The position numbers were made by a program, and so were the translations under genes. Under the pieces are notes generated by a model. That model was not told the origin of the DNA. It saw only the letters and a program-made list of their open reading frames with translations, and did no database searches. 64,000 bases of DNA from Cribrihabitans marinus (GTDB lineage Bacteria > Pseudomonadota > Alphaproteobacteria > Rhodobacterales > Rhodobacteraceae), in the NCBI RefSeq assembly GCF_900109035.1, contig NZ_FNYD01000001.1, positions 248,001-312,000 on the forward strand, given 5' to 3'. This document shows positions 56,318 through 64,000 of this stretch, piece by piece; position 1 is the first letter of the stretch, and every line of letters starts with the position of its first letter.

Positions 56318-57139
56318 ATGCGCCACACCCTGCCCATCGCGCCCCAATTCTATGTGACGGCACCGCAGCCCTGCCCCTATCTTGAGGGCAGGATGGAGCG
56401 CAAGCTGTTCACCGCCCTGCAGGGCGACGGCGCGGACCAGTTGAACAACTCGCTGTCGCAACAGGGTTTCCGACGTTCGCAGAACGTGCTCTATCGCCCC
56501 TCCTGCGCCGATTGCGCGGCCTGCCTGTCGGCCCGGATCGAGGTGGCCGCCTTCGAGCCGAAGAAGAACCAGAAGCGCACGCGCCGGCGCAACCGGCACC
56601 TGCAGCGCCGGGCCACGTCACCCTGGGCCACGGACGAGCAATACGACCTGTTCCGCACCTATCTCGACGCGCGCCACGCCGATGGCGGCATGGCCGACAT
56701 GGACGTGTTCGAATTCGCCGCGATGATCGAGGAAACCCCGATCCGCAGCCGCGTGGTCGAATACACCGACACCGAGACCGGGGCGCTGACCGCGGTCAGC
56801 CTGACCGATGTGCTCGATGACGGGCTCAGCATGGTCTATTCCTTCTACGATCCCGACCAGCCGCAGAATTCGCTGGGCACCTACATGATCCTCGACCATA
56901 TCGAGATCGCGCGCGAGGCCGGGCTGCCTTATGTCTATCTCGGCTACTGGGTACCGGGCAGCCCCAAGATGGGCTACAAGGCCAAGTTCTCCGGGCTCGA
57001 GGTCTATCTGCGCGGGACTTGGCACAAGGTGGCGGATCCTTCCACCTTCCGGGCCGAGACGCATCCGCTCTCGACCGAACCCATTGCCGAGCAGGTCGCC
57101 AATATCCACCTGCCCGACCGCCGCGCCAGCCGCGGCTGA
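56318..57139 (+). CDS. bpt: Aspartate/glutamate leucyltransferase (Bpt)
   Basis: A 273-aa aminoacyl-tRNA protein transferase of the N-end rule pathway, which adds Leu to proteins with N-terminal Asp or Glu, marking them for ClpS/ClpAP. Signatures are ATE-like: [42 protein letters not shown] (cysteine motif) and [40 protein letters not shown]. Length matches bacterial Bpt. It starts with an ATG immediately after GAACCCTC, with no strong ribosome-binding site. Confidence 0.93.
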   Translation: MRHTLPIAPQFYVTAPQPCPYLEGRMERKLFTALQGDGADQLNNSLSQQGFRRSQNVLYRPSCADCAACLSARIEVAAFEPKKNQKRTRRRNRHLQRRATSPWATDEQYDLFRTYLDARHADGGMADMDVFEFAAMIEETPIRSRVVEYTDTETGALTAVSLTDVLDDGLSMVYSFYDPDQPQNSLGTYMILDHIEIAREAGLPYVYLGYWVPGSPKMGYKAKFSGLEVYLRGTWHKVADPSTFRAETHPLSTEPIAEQVANIHLPDRRASRG

Positions 57140-57147
57140 CCGCGCCT

Positions 57148-57537
57148 GTGTCCCAGGGCCTTTTCGCGGTTGCGCTGGTCGTACCGGACTACGATACCGC
57201 CATCGCCTTCTATGTCGGGACATTGGGCTTCACCCTCGACCAGGACGAGGATCTCGGTTCGGGCAAGCGCTGGGTCCGCGTCACCCCGCCCGGTGCGGCC
57301 TCGGGCTCGCTGATCCTGGCCCGCGCCAGCAGCCCCGAACAGAGCGCCGCCATCGGGCGGCAGGCCGGCGGGCGCGTGGGATTCTTCCTGTCCACCGACG
57401 ATTTCGACCGCGACCACGCCCGGATGCTGTCCCGCGGCGTCACCTTCGAGGAGGCGCCGCGCCGCGAGGCCTATGGCACGGTGGCGGTCTGGCGCGATCC
57501 GTTCGGCAATCGCTGGGATCTCGTGCAGTTCACCTGA
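57148..57537 (+). CDS. VOC family protein (glyoxalase/bleomycin-resistance fold)
   Basis: A 129-aa single VOC domain protein. Two beta-alpha-beta modules are visible: LFAVALVVPDYDTAIAFYVGTLGFTLDQDED and GRVGFFLSTDDFDRDHARMLSRGVTFEEAPRREAYGTVAVWRDPFGNRWDLVQ. It starts at GTG eight nt after the bpt stop, so the two are probably co-transcribed. The activity is unknown. Confidence 0.85.
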   Translation: MSQGLFAVALVVPDYDTAIAFYVGTLGFTLDQDEDLGSGKRWVRVTPPGAASGSLILARASSPEQSAAIGRQAGGRVGFFLSTDDFDRDHARMLSRGVTFEEAPRREAYGTVAVWRDPFGNRWDLVQFT

Positions 57538-57542
57538 CCCGC

Positions 57543-57606
57543 ATTTTTCTCTCGCCCGAAATACCTCGGGGATGAATTGGCGCGCCGCGCCAAGAAGGGG
57601 CAGCGC
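57543..57606 (-). repeat. Intergenic GC-hairpin plus GGTATTT element, copy B
   Basis: On the minus strand GGGGCGCTGCCCC is followed by a second hairpin TTGGCGCGGCGCGCCAA, then TCATCCCCGAGGTATTTCGG and GCGAGAGAAA. It has the same order of parts as the element at 11319-11381. It lies between two convergent genes, where it could terminate both. Confidence 0.55.
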
Positions 57607-57648
57607 CCCTTCCCTGCCGCCGGGCCACGCCAGACCCGGCTGCCCCGG

Positions 57649-58110
57649 TCACAGATCCCGCCAGCGCGGCAACCCCATCTGCATCGCCTTGAACTTGTGG
57701 ATGGCGGCAAACCCCAGCGCCAGCACGGTGTTGACCACCAGAAGGACATCCGGCCCGGCCTCGATCATGACCTGCACCGGCCGCGCCACATGGCCGAACT
57801 GCACCGAGAGATAGATGACCCCTCCGAAGATCCCGGTGAACAGGGCGAAGCCGAAGATCACCAGCCCGATCCACGACCAGTAGAACAGTGGTCGCGGTCC
57901 CAGGCCGATCGCGGCCAGCATCCGAAAGACCGGAGCGTAGGCGAAAGCGCCGGTCACGCCCCCGCGTTCGAGATGCGCCAGAGCCAGCGTCAGTCGCTCG
58001 CGCCGGGTGGTCGCCTTGCGGTGGGCGGGCTTCTCGCTGGCGGCCCTGAAGGATTGTTCCTGCCGCTCTTGCAGGCGGCTCAGGCGGTCTTCGAAGGATG
58101 TGTTCGGCAT
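57649..58110 (-). CDS. Two-TM membrane protein of unknown function
   Basis: A 153-aa protein. The N-terminal 60 residues form a charged helix or coiled coil (SFEDRLSRLQERQEQSFRAASEKP), followed by two clear TM segments (PLFYWSWIGLVIFGFALFTGIFGGVIYLSV and VLLVVNTVLALGFAAIHKF). ATG at 58110 gives MPNTSFEDRL; the frame is open further but without homology. No family recognised. Confidence 0.75.
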   Translation of the reverse strand: MPNTSFEDRLSRLQERQEQSFRAASEKPAHRKATTRRERLTLALAHLERGGVTGAFAYAPVFRMLAAIGLGPRPLFYWSWIGLVIFGFALFTGIFGGVIYLSVQFGHVARPVQVMIEAGPDVLLVVNTVLALGFAAIHKFKAMQMGLPRWRDL

Positions 58111-58231
58111 TCCGGTCTCGTGCGGCAAGTATTCCGGCCCAGAATTTGCAACCGAGCTTGGCAAGATCATGGCACCGCATCGAAAATCCCGTGACGCGAC
58201 CACGAATCCAGGCCGGGACCGGCACGCGTCT

Positions 58232-60586
58232 TCAGTTCGGGATCAGGTCGGGCACGATCGTCACGATCGCCGGGAACCACCACAGGATCGCCAGCCCGGC
58301 CACCTGGATCAGCACGAAAGGCAGCACCCCGCGATAGATATGCGCGGTTGTGACCTCCTTAGGCGCGACGCCCCGCAAGTAGAACAGCGCAAAGCCGAAG
58401 GGCGGCGTCAGGAACGAGGTCTGCAGGTTCACCGCCACCATGATCGTCACCCATTTCGGATCGAAGGATCCGCCATAGATCACCGGCCCGACGATCGGGA
58501 TCACAATGTAGATGATCTCGAGGAAGTCCAGCACGAAGCCCAGCACGAACAATACCAGCATCACGATCAGGAAGACCTTGTATTCGTTGTCGAAGCTCTT
58601 GAGGAATTGCTGGATGTAATGCTCGCCCCCGAAGGAGATCACCACCAGGTTCAGAAGCTGCGACCCGATCAGGATGGTAAACACCATCGACGTGACCTTG
58701 GCGGTCTCGCGCACCACCGGCGTCAGCACTCCGCCCGCGAACAGCACCCAGCAGGCGAAGAGCAGGCCGAACAGCGCGAACAGATAGGTGCCATAGGCGA
58801 CGATGAACGCGATCCAGCTTTCCAGCGGGACATCGCCCTGGTTGACCCGCAGGTCGAAATTCACCCCGATCAGAAGGCAGATGATGATCGCGAAAGTGGC
58901 CCAGATAATCACCGCGCCGGATCGGCCATGTTCCTGCAGCTTGCGATAGGCCGCCAGCATGATCGCCCCGCCGGCGCCCAGGGCCGCGGCCGGGGTCGGG
59001 TTGGTCACGCCGCCCAGGATCGAGCCCAGCACCGCGACGATCAGGACCAGTGGCGGGAACACCACCCGGATCAGGTCGTTGGAGGCGCAGCGCTTCGCCG
59101 CCTCGCGACAGCCCCAGATCGCCAGCAGGAACGGCACCAGAAGGATCAGCACCGTTGCCCCCGACGAGGTGTTGGCGGCAATGAAGAGCACATCCGCCAG
59201 CGCCGCCAGGATCAGCCCGATACCGCCCAGGATCAGCGGCTTGGGATCGGCTGACGGCATGATGCCGCGCGCCAGGATAAGGGTCAGACCCATTAGAATG
59301 ATCAGAACGCTGACGCCGGTGCCGATCGGCGCCGCCGAGGCGATCTTGGCGGCCTGCGCGGCGGCAAGGTCTTCCTCGCTCATGCGCTGGGCCTGCACTG
59401 CGCCGCCGTCCTCGTCGATGGCCTCCTGCTCGGCCACAGCCTGGTCCCAGGCCGCCTGCCCGTGCAGTTCGATCATCGAGGCCTTGCAGCCTTCGGACAC
59501 GTTGGTGCGCAGGCTGGCGCTTTCCGATGCGTCGGAAAAGCTTGACACGGTGACGTTCTGGCTGCCGATCAGCCCGACGCTGCCCAGCAGCAGCGCGCCG
59601 CCGATCAGGCCGATCGGGGCGGCAACGAACCAGGTCAGCGTCTCGCCGCGGGTCCGCGCCTCTCCGCCGCCGCCCTCAAGCGCGACCGCGGGCGCCTTGC
59701 TGGGGTTGAGCAGCGCGAAACCGAAGGCGTAGAGCGCATAGAGCAGCGCCAGCATGATCCCCGGCAGCAGCGCCGCCTGGAACAGCGTGCCCACCGAGAC
59801 CACCGCCGGCTCGCCCAGATAGGTCAGCGCATCGGTACAGCCCGCCGACACCGCCCGCGCCTCCTGCGCGGTGGAATAGAGATCGCCCGCCAGCGTGCCC
59901 AGAAGAACGATCACGATGGAGGGCGGGATGATCTGGCCCAGGGTGCCGCTGGCCGCGATCACGCCGGTCGCCAGTTCCGGCGAGTAGTTGTTGCGCAGCA
60001 TGGTGGGCAGTGCCAGCAGGCCCATCGTGACCACTGTGGCCCCAACGATCCCGGTCGAGGCGGCGAGGAACGCGCCCACAACCACGATCGACACCGCCAG
60101 GCCGCCAGGCAGCGGCCCGAACACGCGCGCCATCGTGGTCAGCAGATCATTCGCGATCTTGGAGCGTTCCAGGGTGATGCCCATCATGACGAACATCAGA
60201 ACAGCCAGCAGCGTCTCGATGGACTGGCCGGCCAGGACCCGCTCGTTCATCCGGTTGACGATGAACGACACGTTGCGGTCCAGCGCAACTTCCCAGCCGT
60301 TGACAAAGACCGGCTCGGCGATCCGGGGCAGTTCGGGATATCGGAAGACCGAGATCAGGTCGGTCTTGACCCCGGTGGCCACCAGGTCGCGATAGGCCTG
60401 GCTGCCGGTGTCGATCGCCTGGTGGATCAGCAGGCCGGCGCTGTCCAGCGCGGCGATGATCCCGAAGGAGATTACCCCGGCCCCACCGATGGCGAAGGCC
60501 ACCGGAAAGCCCGAGAGGATGCCTCCGAAGAGGCAGAAAAAGACGATGATCAGGCCGATCTCGACGCCATCAAGTCCGAAAAGCAT
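58232..60586 (-). CDS. dctM: TRAP transporter large permease subunit, oversized (DctM)
   Basis: A 784-aa polytopic permease; ordinary DctM is about 430 aa. Family motifs are visible (IIVFFCLFGGILSGFPVAFAIGG; FVMMGITLERSKIANDLLTTMARVFGPLPGGLAVSIVVVGAFLAASTGIVGATVVTMGLLALPTML; SGTLGQIIPPSIVIVLLG; and at the end ILIGSQLLNLVVISFGG, VVIPIVGPVIYGG, PPFGFALFYLRG). Extra length comes from an early insert (about residues 45-105) and a central region (about 320-560) with hydrophilic acidic loop (EQEAIDEDGGAVQAQRMSEEDLAAAQ) plus extra TM helices. Such long forms accompany long DctQ partners. Confidence 0.9.
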   Translation of the reverse strand: MLFGLDGVEIGLIIVFFCLFGGILSGFPVAFAIGGAGVISFGIIAALDSAGLLIHQAIDTGSQAYRDLVATGVKTDLISVFRYPELPRIAEPVFVNGWEVALDRNVSFIVNRMNERVLAGQSIETLLAVLMFVMMGITLERSKIANDLLTTMARVFGPLPGGLAVSIVVVGAFLAASTGIVGATVVTMGLLALPTMLRNNYSPELATGVIAASGTLGQIIPPSIVIVLLGTLAGDLYSTAQEARAVSAGCTDALTYLGEPAVVSVGTLFQAALLPGIMLALLYALYAFGFALLNPSKAPAVALEGGGGEARTRGETLTWFVAAPIGLIGGALLLGSVGLIGSQNVTVSSFSDASESASLRTNVSEGCKASMIELHGQAAWDQAVAEQEAIDEDGGAVQAQRMSEEDLAAAQAAKIASAAPIGTGVSVLIILMGLTLILARGIMPSADPKPLILGGIGLILAALADVLFIAANTSSGATVLILLVPFLLAIWGCREAAKRCASNDLIRVVFPPLVLIVAVLGSILGGVTNPTPAAALGAGGAIMLAAYRKLQEHGRSGAVIIWATFAIIICLLIGVNFDLRVNQGDVPLESWIAFIVAYGTYLFALFGLLFACWVLFAGGVLTPVVRETAKVTSMVFTILIGSQLLNLVVISFGGEHYIQQFLKSFDNEYKVFLIVMLVLFVLGFVLDFLEIIYIVIPIVGPVIYGGSFDPKWVTIMVAVNLQTSFLTPPFGFALFYLRGVAPKEVTTAHIYRGVLPFVLIQVAGLAILWWFPAIVTIVPDLIPN

Positions 60587-60597
60587 GATCTGGCCCC

Positions 60598-61536
60598 TTA
60601 GTGATGTTCTTCGATCGCATGGACAAGCTCGGCGTCGTCATCGCCCAGGTTGTCCCTGTCGAGATACTTGTTTTCGCTTTCCTCACCCTCGATGTATTCC
60701 AGGAATGAGCGGTAGAAGAATGCGATGGCGTGCAGGAACACCATTCCGGCAAAGGCCACCAGCAGGATCTTGAACAGGAAATAGGCGTTGAACCCGTTCG
60801 GGCTGAAGCCGATGGTCTCGACATTCCAGCGCAGGGCGCGGGACTTCATCAACAGCCGCTCCAGAGTGTCGCTGGCCGACGGGTTCGGCACGATCAGGTG
60901 CCGCCACAGGAAGAACCAGCCGTAGAGCCAGGTCAGCACCGCCGCCGGCATCATGAAAAACAGCGAGCCGAACATGTCGATGACGCGCTTGCCGCGATGG
61001 CTGAGTCCGGAATAGATCAGGTCGACCCGCACATGCCCGCCCTGCACGAAGGTGTAAGTGGCACAGAGGCAGACCACCAGGGCGTTGTAGAGCTTGAGTT
61101 CCTCGGCGAACCAGCTGATATCCATCGTGAAGGGAATGCCGAAACCGAACGACATGTCCGGCCGTGCAAAGACCCGCTGGATGACGACGATGACGATTTG
61201 CTGGATCACCATCAGCAGCCCGGCCCAGGCAAAGAACCGGCCGACCGTGTTGGCGAAACCTTCGAGCCCGCGCACCACGCCCCAGAGGATATTGTGCCGG
61301 AACAGGCCGATGGCCGTGATCAGCAGGAAGGCCGTGAAAACCACGAAGAAGAACTCGACCGAGCCGCCATAATAGACGAAGCGCATGATCGCTTCCTTGT
61401 CGGACCAGTCCAGCCAGAGCTGGGGATTGGCCACGGCGTAGCCGAAATTGATGAAGGACTCGGCGATGTTCTGTATCAGCCAGACCAGGCCGTTCCAGAT
61501 CGTGCCGAACACCGAGGCGCCGTTCTCGTCCTGCAT
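60598..61536 (-). CDS. dctQ: TRAP transporter small permease subunit, oversized (DctQ)
   Basis: A 312-aa membrane protein, almost twice the usual DctQ length (about 160-200 aa). The DctQ core includes WAGLLMVIQQIVIVVIQRVFARPDMSFGFGIPFTMDISWFAEELKLYNALVVCLCATYTFVQGGHVRVDLIYSGLSHRGKRVIDMFGSLFF; GHVRVDL is the family hallmark. Extra sequence sits at the N-terminus (TM near AFLLITAIGLFRHNILWG) and at the C-terminus (acidic EYIEGEESENKYLDRDNLGDDDAELVH-type tail). It is 11 nt upstream of dctM. Confidence 0.9.
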   Translation of the reverse strand: MQDENGASVFGTIWNGLVWLIQNIAESFINFGYAVANPQLWLDWSDKEAIMRFVYYGGSVEFFFVVFTAFLLITAIGLFRHNILWGVVRGLEGFANTVGRFFAWAGLLMVIQQIVIVVIQRVFARPDMSFGFGIPFTMDISWFAEELKLYNALVVCLCATYTFVQGGHVRVDLIYSGLSHRGKRVIDMFGSLFFMMPAAVLTWLYGWFFLWRHLIVPNPSASDTLERLLMKSRALRWNVETIGFSPNGFNAYFLFKILLVAFAGMVFLHAIAFFYRSFLEYIEGEESENKYLDRDNLGDDDAELVHAIEEHH

Positions 61537-61609
61537 TCTGCCCCCTTGGTTTCATCCCTTGCCGATGTCCCCAAGCGTTACACGACACGGGGCCGGCATG
61601 AAACACGTA

Positions 61610-61636
61610 GGATCCCCCGCGCGGTGCGGGGGATCC
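61610..61636 (-). terminator. Hairpin between dctP and dctQ
   Basis: A perfect 11-bp stem (GGATCCCCCGC / GCGGGGGATCC) with a 5-nt loop lies 19 nt after the dctP stop. On the minus strand no T-tract follows, so it probably attenuates rather than ends transcription, as expected where the binding protein must exceed the permeases. Confidence 0.7.
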
Positions 61637-61655
61637 GTTTTCTCACCGGTCAGGT

Positions 61656-62738
61656 TCAGCCAAGAACGCGGTCGCGCTGCGCGGTGTAGGCGCCGGACGA
61701 CATGTTGATCCAGGCCGAGGACGATTTCATGGATTCCATCGCGCTGTCGTAGATCTTCTTGTACAGTTCGTCGCCCATGTTCTCGTCATGCACTTCCTGG
61801 CTGGCCTTGCCGAAGGCGTCCCAGACGCTGTCGGGGAATTCCAGGACCTTCACGCCGGACGATTGCAGGCGCTGCAGCGCCGCGCCGTTGTTGGCCAGGA
61901 ACTGCGCCAGGTTCCACTGGTGGCACTCGCCCGATGCGATCTCGATGATCTTCTGCTGGGCGGGGGTCAGGCTTTCGAACACCTCGCGGTTGGTGGCCAG
62001 CGACAGGCCCGCACCGGGCTCGTGGAAGCCGGCGGTGTAGTAGGTCTTGGTGATCTCCTGGAAGCCGGCCTTCTCGTCGGCCCAGGGGCCGATCCACTCG
62101 GTCCCGTCGATCGCGCCCGAGCTGAGCGCCTGGTAGACTTCCGAGCCGGGGATGTTCTGAACGCTTGCGCCAAGCTTGCCCAGGGCCTTGCCGCCCAGGC
62201 CCGGCATCCGGAACTTGAGGCCGTTGAAATCCTCGGGGCCGTTGATTTCCTTGCTGAACCAGCCACCCGCCTGTGCGCCGGTATTGCCCGCCAGGAACGA
62301 CTTGAGGCCAAAGATCTGGCCCAGCTCGTCATGCAACTCGTGGCCGCCCATGTGGTAGTACCAGTTCACCAGCTCCTGCGCGGTCATGCCGAACGGCACG
62401 GCGGTGAAGAAGGCATAGCCGGGATGCTGGCCGACGAAATAGTAGTCGGCGCCGTGATACATGTCGGCCTGGCCCGAGGTGACCGCGTCGAACACCTCGA
62501 ACGCGCCCACAAGCTCGCCCGCGGCCTTCAGGTCCACGGTCAGCGCGCCATCGGACATGGCGGTAATGGTGTCGGCCACGCGCTGTGCCGAATCGTGCAC
62601 ACCGGCCAGGCCACGACCCCAGGTGGTCACCAGCGTCAGCGTGCGGTTGCCCTGTGCATAGGCCGGTGCGGCCAGTGCGGTTGCCGCGGCGGCCGAGCCG
62701 CCCAGTGCGGATTTCTTGAGAAATGAACGACGATCCAT
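61656..62738 (-). CDS. dctP: TRAP transporter substrate-binding protein (DctP)
   Basis: A 360-aa periplasmic binding protein with a Tat-type signal (MDRRSFLKKSALGG...AAPAYAQG, twin Arg3-Arg4). The DctP fold shows VTTWGRGLAGVHDSAQRVADTITAMSDGALTVDL, FNGLKFRMPGLGGKALGKLGASVQNIPGSEVYQALSSGAIDGTEWIGPWADEKAGFQEITKTYYTAGFHEPG; the Arg in FRMPG normally salt-bridges a carboxylate. This branch binds 2-oxo or other organic acids. GGAGG precedes the ATG by 12 nt. Confidence 0.92.
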   Translation of the reverse strand: MDRRSFLKKSALGGSAAAATALAAPAYAQGNRTLTLVTTWGRGLAGVHDSAQRVADTITAMSDGALTVDLKAAGELVGAFEVFDAVTSGQADMYHGADYYFVGQHPGYAFFTAVPFGMTAQELVNWYYHMGGHELHDELGQIFGLKSFLAGNTGAQAGGWFSKEINGPEDFNGLKFRMPGLGGKALGKLGASVQNIPGSEVYQALSSGAIDGTEWIGPWADEKAGFQEITKTYYTAGFHEPGAGLSLATNREVFESLTPAQQKIIEIASGECHQWNLAQFLANNGAALQRLQSSGVKVLEFPDSVWDAFGKASQEVHDENMGDELYKKIYDSAMESMKSSSAWINMSSGAYTAQRDRVLG

Positions 62739-62988
62739 TTGAGTTAGGTCCTCCCCTTGCGAGACGTGCCCGACGCGATGCGCCGGGCGGATCGTTTGCA
62801 GTGGCGACACGTTAACGGCGACACCGGGTATGTGAATACCTAGTACTGCGTAGAAACCCCGGGAATTTGCGCCGGCCCCGCCGATCCACCACAAATCGCG
62901 TAGGTCCCGACGCCGCCGACCTGCGGTGTCGCCTGCTCCACAGGCATTTGCTTTGATTTTCCGACTCGCTTTGCGTAACGATTCGCCA
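62739..62988. promoter_or_regulatory. Divergent dctP/histidine-kinase promoter region
   Basis: A 250-bp non-coding gap that must contain both promoters. A short dyad-like segment AATACCTAGTACTGCGTAG (62835-62853) centred on AGTACT could be a response-regulator site. No gene-like frame on either strand is convincing. Confidence 0.4.
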
Positions 62989-64000
62989 ATGTCGCGGCTG
63001 CGGTCCCTGATCCATCTTACCTATGCGCAGAAACTCTCGCTGATTGCCGCGATTCCGCTCGTGGTGGCGGTGGCCGCGATTGCCGCCGTCGTCGCCTACG
63101 AGGCGCGCGCCACCGCCGAGCGCGAGATCCGCGCGCTGCAGGACCGGATGCTCGAGGCCAAGAAGGCCGAACTGCGCAACTATGTCACCCAGGCGCGCAA
63201 TGGCTTCTACTTCGTCTACGGCCCCGCCGCCCCCGACGACCAGCAGGCCAAGGACCGCGTGACCCAGATCCTGGCCGCGATGATCTATGGCAAGGAGGGC
63301 TCGTTCTTCGTCTACGACTATGACGGCACGAACCTGGTCAATCCCCGGCGGACCGAGTTCATCAACCGCGACATGACCGGCCTGACCGACAGCGAGGGCA
63401 CGCCGATCGTGGACGAGCTGATCGAACTGGCGCGGCAGGGCTCGGGCTATCACACCTTTCTGTGGCCCAAGCCATCGACCGGCCGCGAGGAACGCATGAT
63501 CGCCTATGTTCTGGGCCTGCAGGACTGGCAATGGGCGGTGGGCACCGGAGTCTTCATCGACGATGTGCTGGCCACCGTCGCCACCGAGCGCGCCGAGGTC
63601 GAGGCCCGCACGCGGCGCACCTTTCTCTATATCGGCGGCATCGTCCTGGCCGCCCTGCTGATCGTGTTCGCCTCGGGCATGCTGCTCAACACGCGCGAGC
63701 GGCGGCTGGCCGATGCCAAGCTCAAGCGGCTGACCCAGCGGGTGTTCGACGCCCAGGAGGAAGAGCGCGGGCGCGTGGCGCGCGAGCTGCATGACGGCAT
63801 CAGCCAGATCCTCGTCGGCGTGCGCTATGCGCTGGACAACGCCCGCCGGCGGCTGGACCGGGGCGACCGGGACGCCGCGCGGGAGCCGCTGAACACGGGC
63901 ATCGACAACCTGGGCAGCGCCATCAGCGAGGTTCGCCGGATCAGCCGCGACCTGCGGCCCCGCGTGCTGGACGATCTGGGCCTGGGGCCGGCGCTGCGCG
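62989..64000 (+). CDS. Cache-domain sensor histidine kinase (NarL-type), 3' truncated by window edge
   Basis: The first 337 residues of a membrane sensor kinase. TM1 is LSLIAAIPLVVAVAAIAAVVAY (residues 17-38); residues 40-195 form a periplasmic Cache domain (LRNYVTQARNGFYFVY, YGKEGSFFVYDYDG, DWQWAVGTGVFIDDV); TM2 is TFLYIGGIVLAALLIVFASGMLL (211-233). The HisKA_3 dimerisation domain follows with phospho-acceptor His268 in EEERGRVARELHDGISQILVG. The ATPase domain lies beyond the edge. Divergence from dctP suggests it senses and controls uptake of the TRAP substrate. Confidence 0.9.
   Translation, partial: MSRLRSLIHLTYAQKLSLIAAIPLVVAVAAIAAVVAYEARATAEREIRALQDRMLEAKKAELRNYVTQARNGFYFVYGPAAPDDQQAKDRVTQILAAMIYGKEGSFFVYDYDGTNLVNPRRTEFINRDMTGLTDSEGTPIVDELIELARQGSGYHTFLWPKPSTGREERMIAYVLGLQDWQWAVGTGVFIDDVLATVATERAEVEARTRRTFLYIGGIVLAALLIVFASGMLLNTRERRLADAKLKRLTQRVFDAQEEERGRVARELHDGISQILVGVRYALDNARRRLDRGDRDAAREPLNTGIDNLGSAISEVRRISRDLRPRVLDDLGLGPALR

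Overview
The window is a 64 kb, GC-rich (roughly 65-68% by eye) chromosomal segment of an alphaproteobacterium, almost certainly a member of the Rhodobacteraceae (Roseobacter group). Signs of this are the yceD-rpmF-plsX-fabH-ihfA-merR cluster, a Mur-type Fur protein, a single-cysteine DksA, a double-domain dCTP deaminase, the SPOR-nagZ-scpA-scpB order, a TRAP transporter, and several Roseobacter-type hypothetical lipoproteins. It is mostly core genome. There is no rRNA, CRISPR array, prophage, transposase or integrase; the only tRNA is tRNA-Pro(GGG).

Layout. 1-2.7 kb: a leftward operon of an M20 amidohydrolase and two tandem ureohydrolases (guanidino-compound breakdown), cut by the left edge. 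2.7-6.5 kb: mazG, a nucleoside hydrolase with a coupled GNAT, a glycine-zipper lipoprotein and an FkbM methyltransferase. 6.6-13.3 kb: enolase, an EamA transporter, an AbrB-type membrane protein, mur, an EEP-family nuclease, selO and a DUF985 cupin. 13.4-16.6 kb: a corrinoid ABC importer (btuC, btuF, btuD) behind a cobalamin riboswitch, led by a previously unlisted 38-codon CxxC mini-gene. 16.7-21.3 kb: anmK and tyrS (divergent), then an adenylate cyclase/TolB/TPR gene in a lower-GC patch. 21.5-26.6 kb: SDR, acetyltransferase, ABC-F ATPase, ornithine-lipid acyltransferase, BamE and YceD. 26.8-30.3 kb: lipid/ribosome/IHF cluster. 30.3-38.9 kb: tRNA-Pro, dcd, scpB, scpA, nagZ, a SPOR protein, argS, dgt and erpA.

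38.9-41.2 kb holds the most unusual locus: a leftward three-gene unit of a 99-aa peptide with four tandem SSWS repeats, a 358-aa protein of unknown family, and an EamA exporter coupled by a GTGA overlap. A perfect hairpin separates the peptide gene from the other two. This looks like a multi-core ribosomal peptide (RiPP-like) system, although no product is demonstrated.

41.5-64 kb: xthA, an FAD monooxygenase, dksA, a MoxR ATPase / GNAT / DUF2927 lipoprotein / two-TM peptide / VWA run, a broken tetR with an orphan operator, an M48 peptidase, a PIN protein, an rRNA methyltransferase, glnE, a string of small membrane proteins (DUF2852, RDD), bpt and a VOC protein. It ends with a TRAP transporter (dctP, oversized dctQ and dctM) divergent from a Cache-domain histidine kinase truncated by the right edge.
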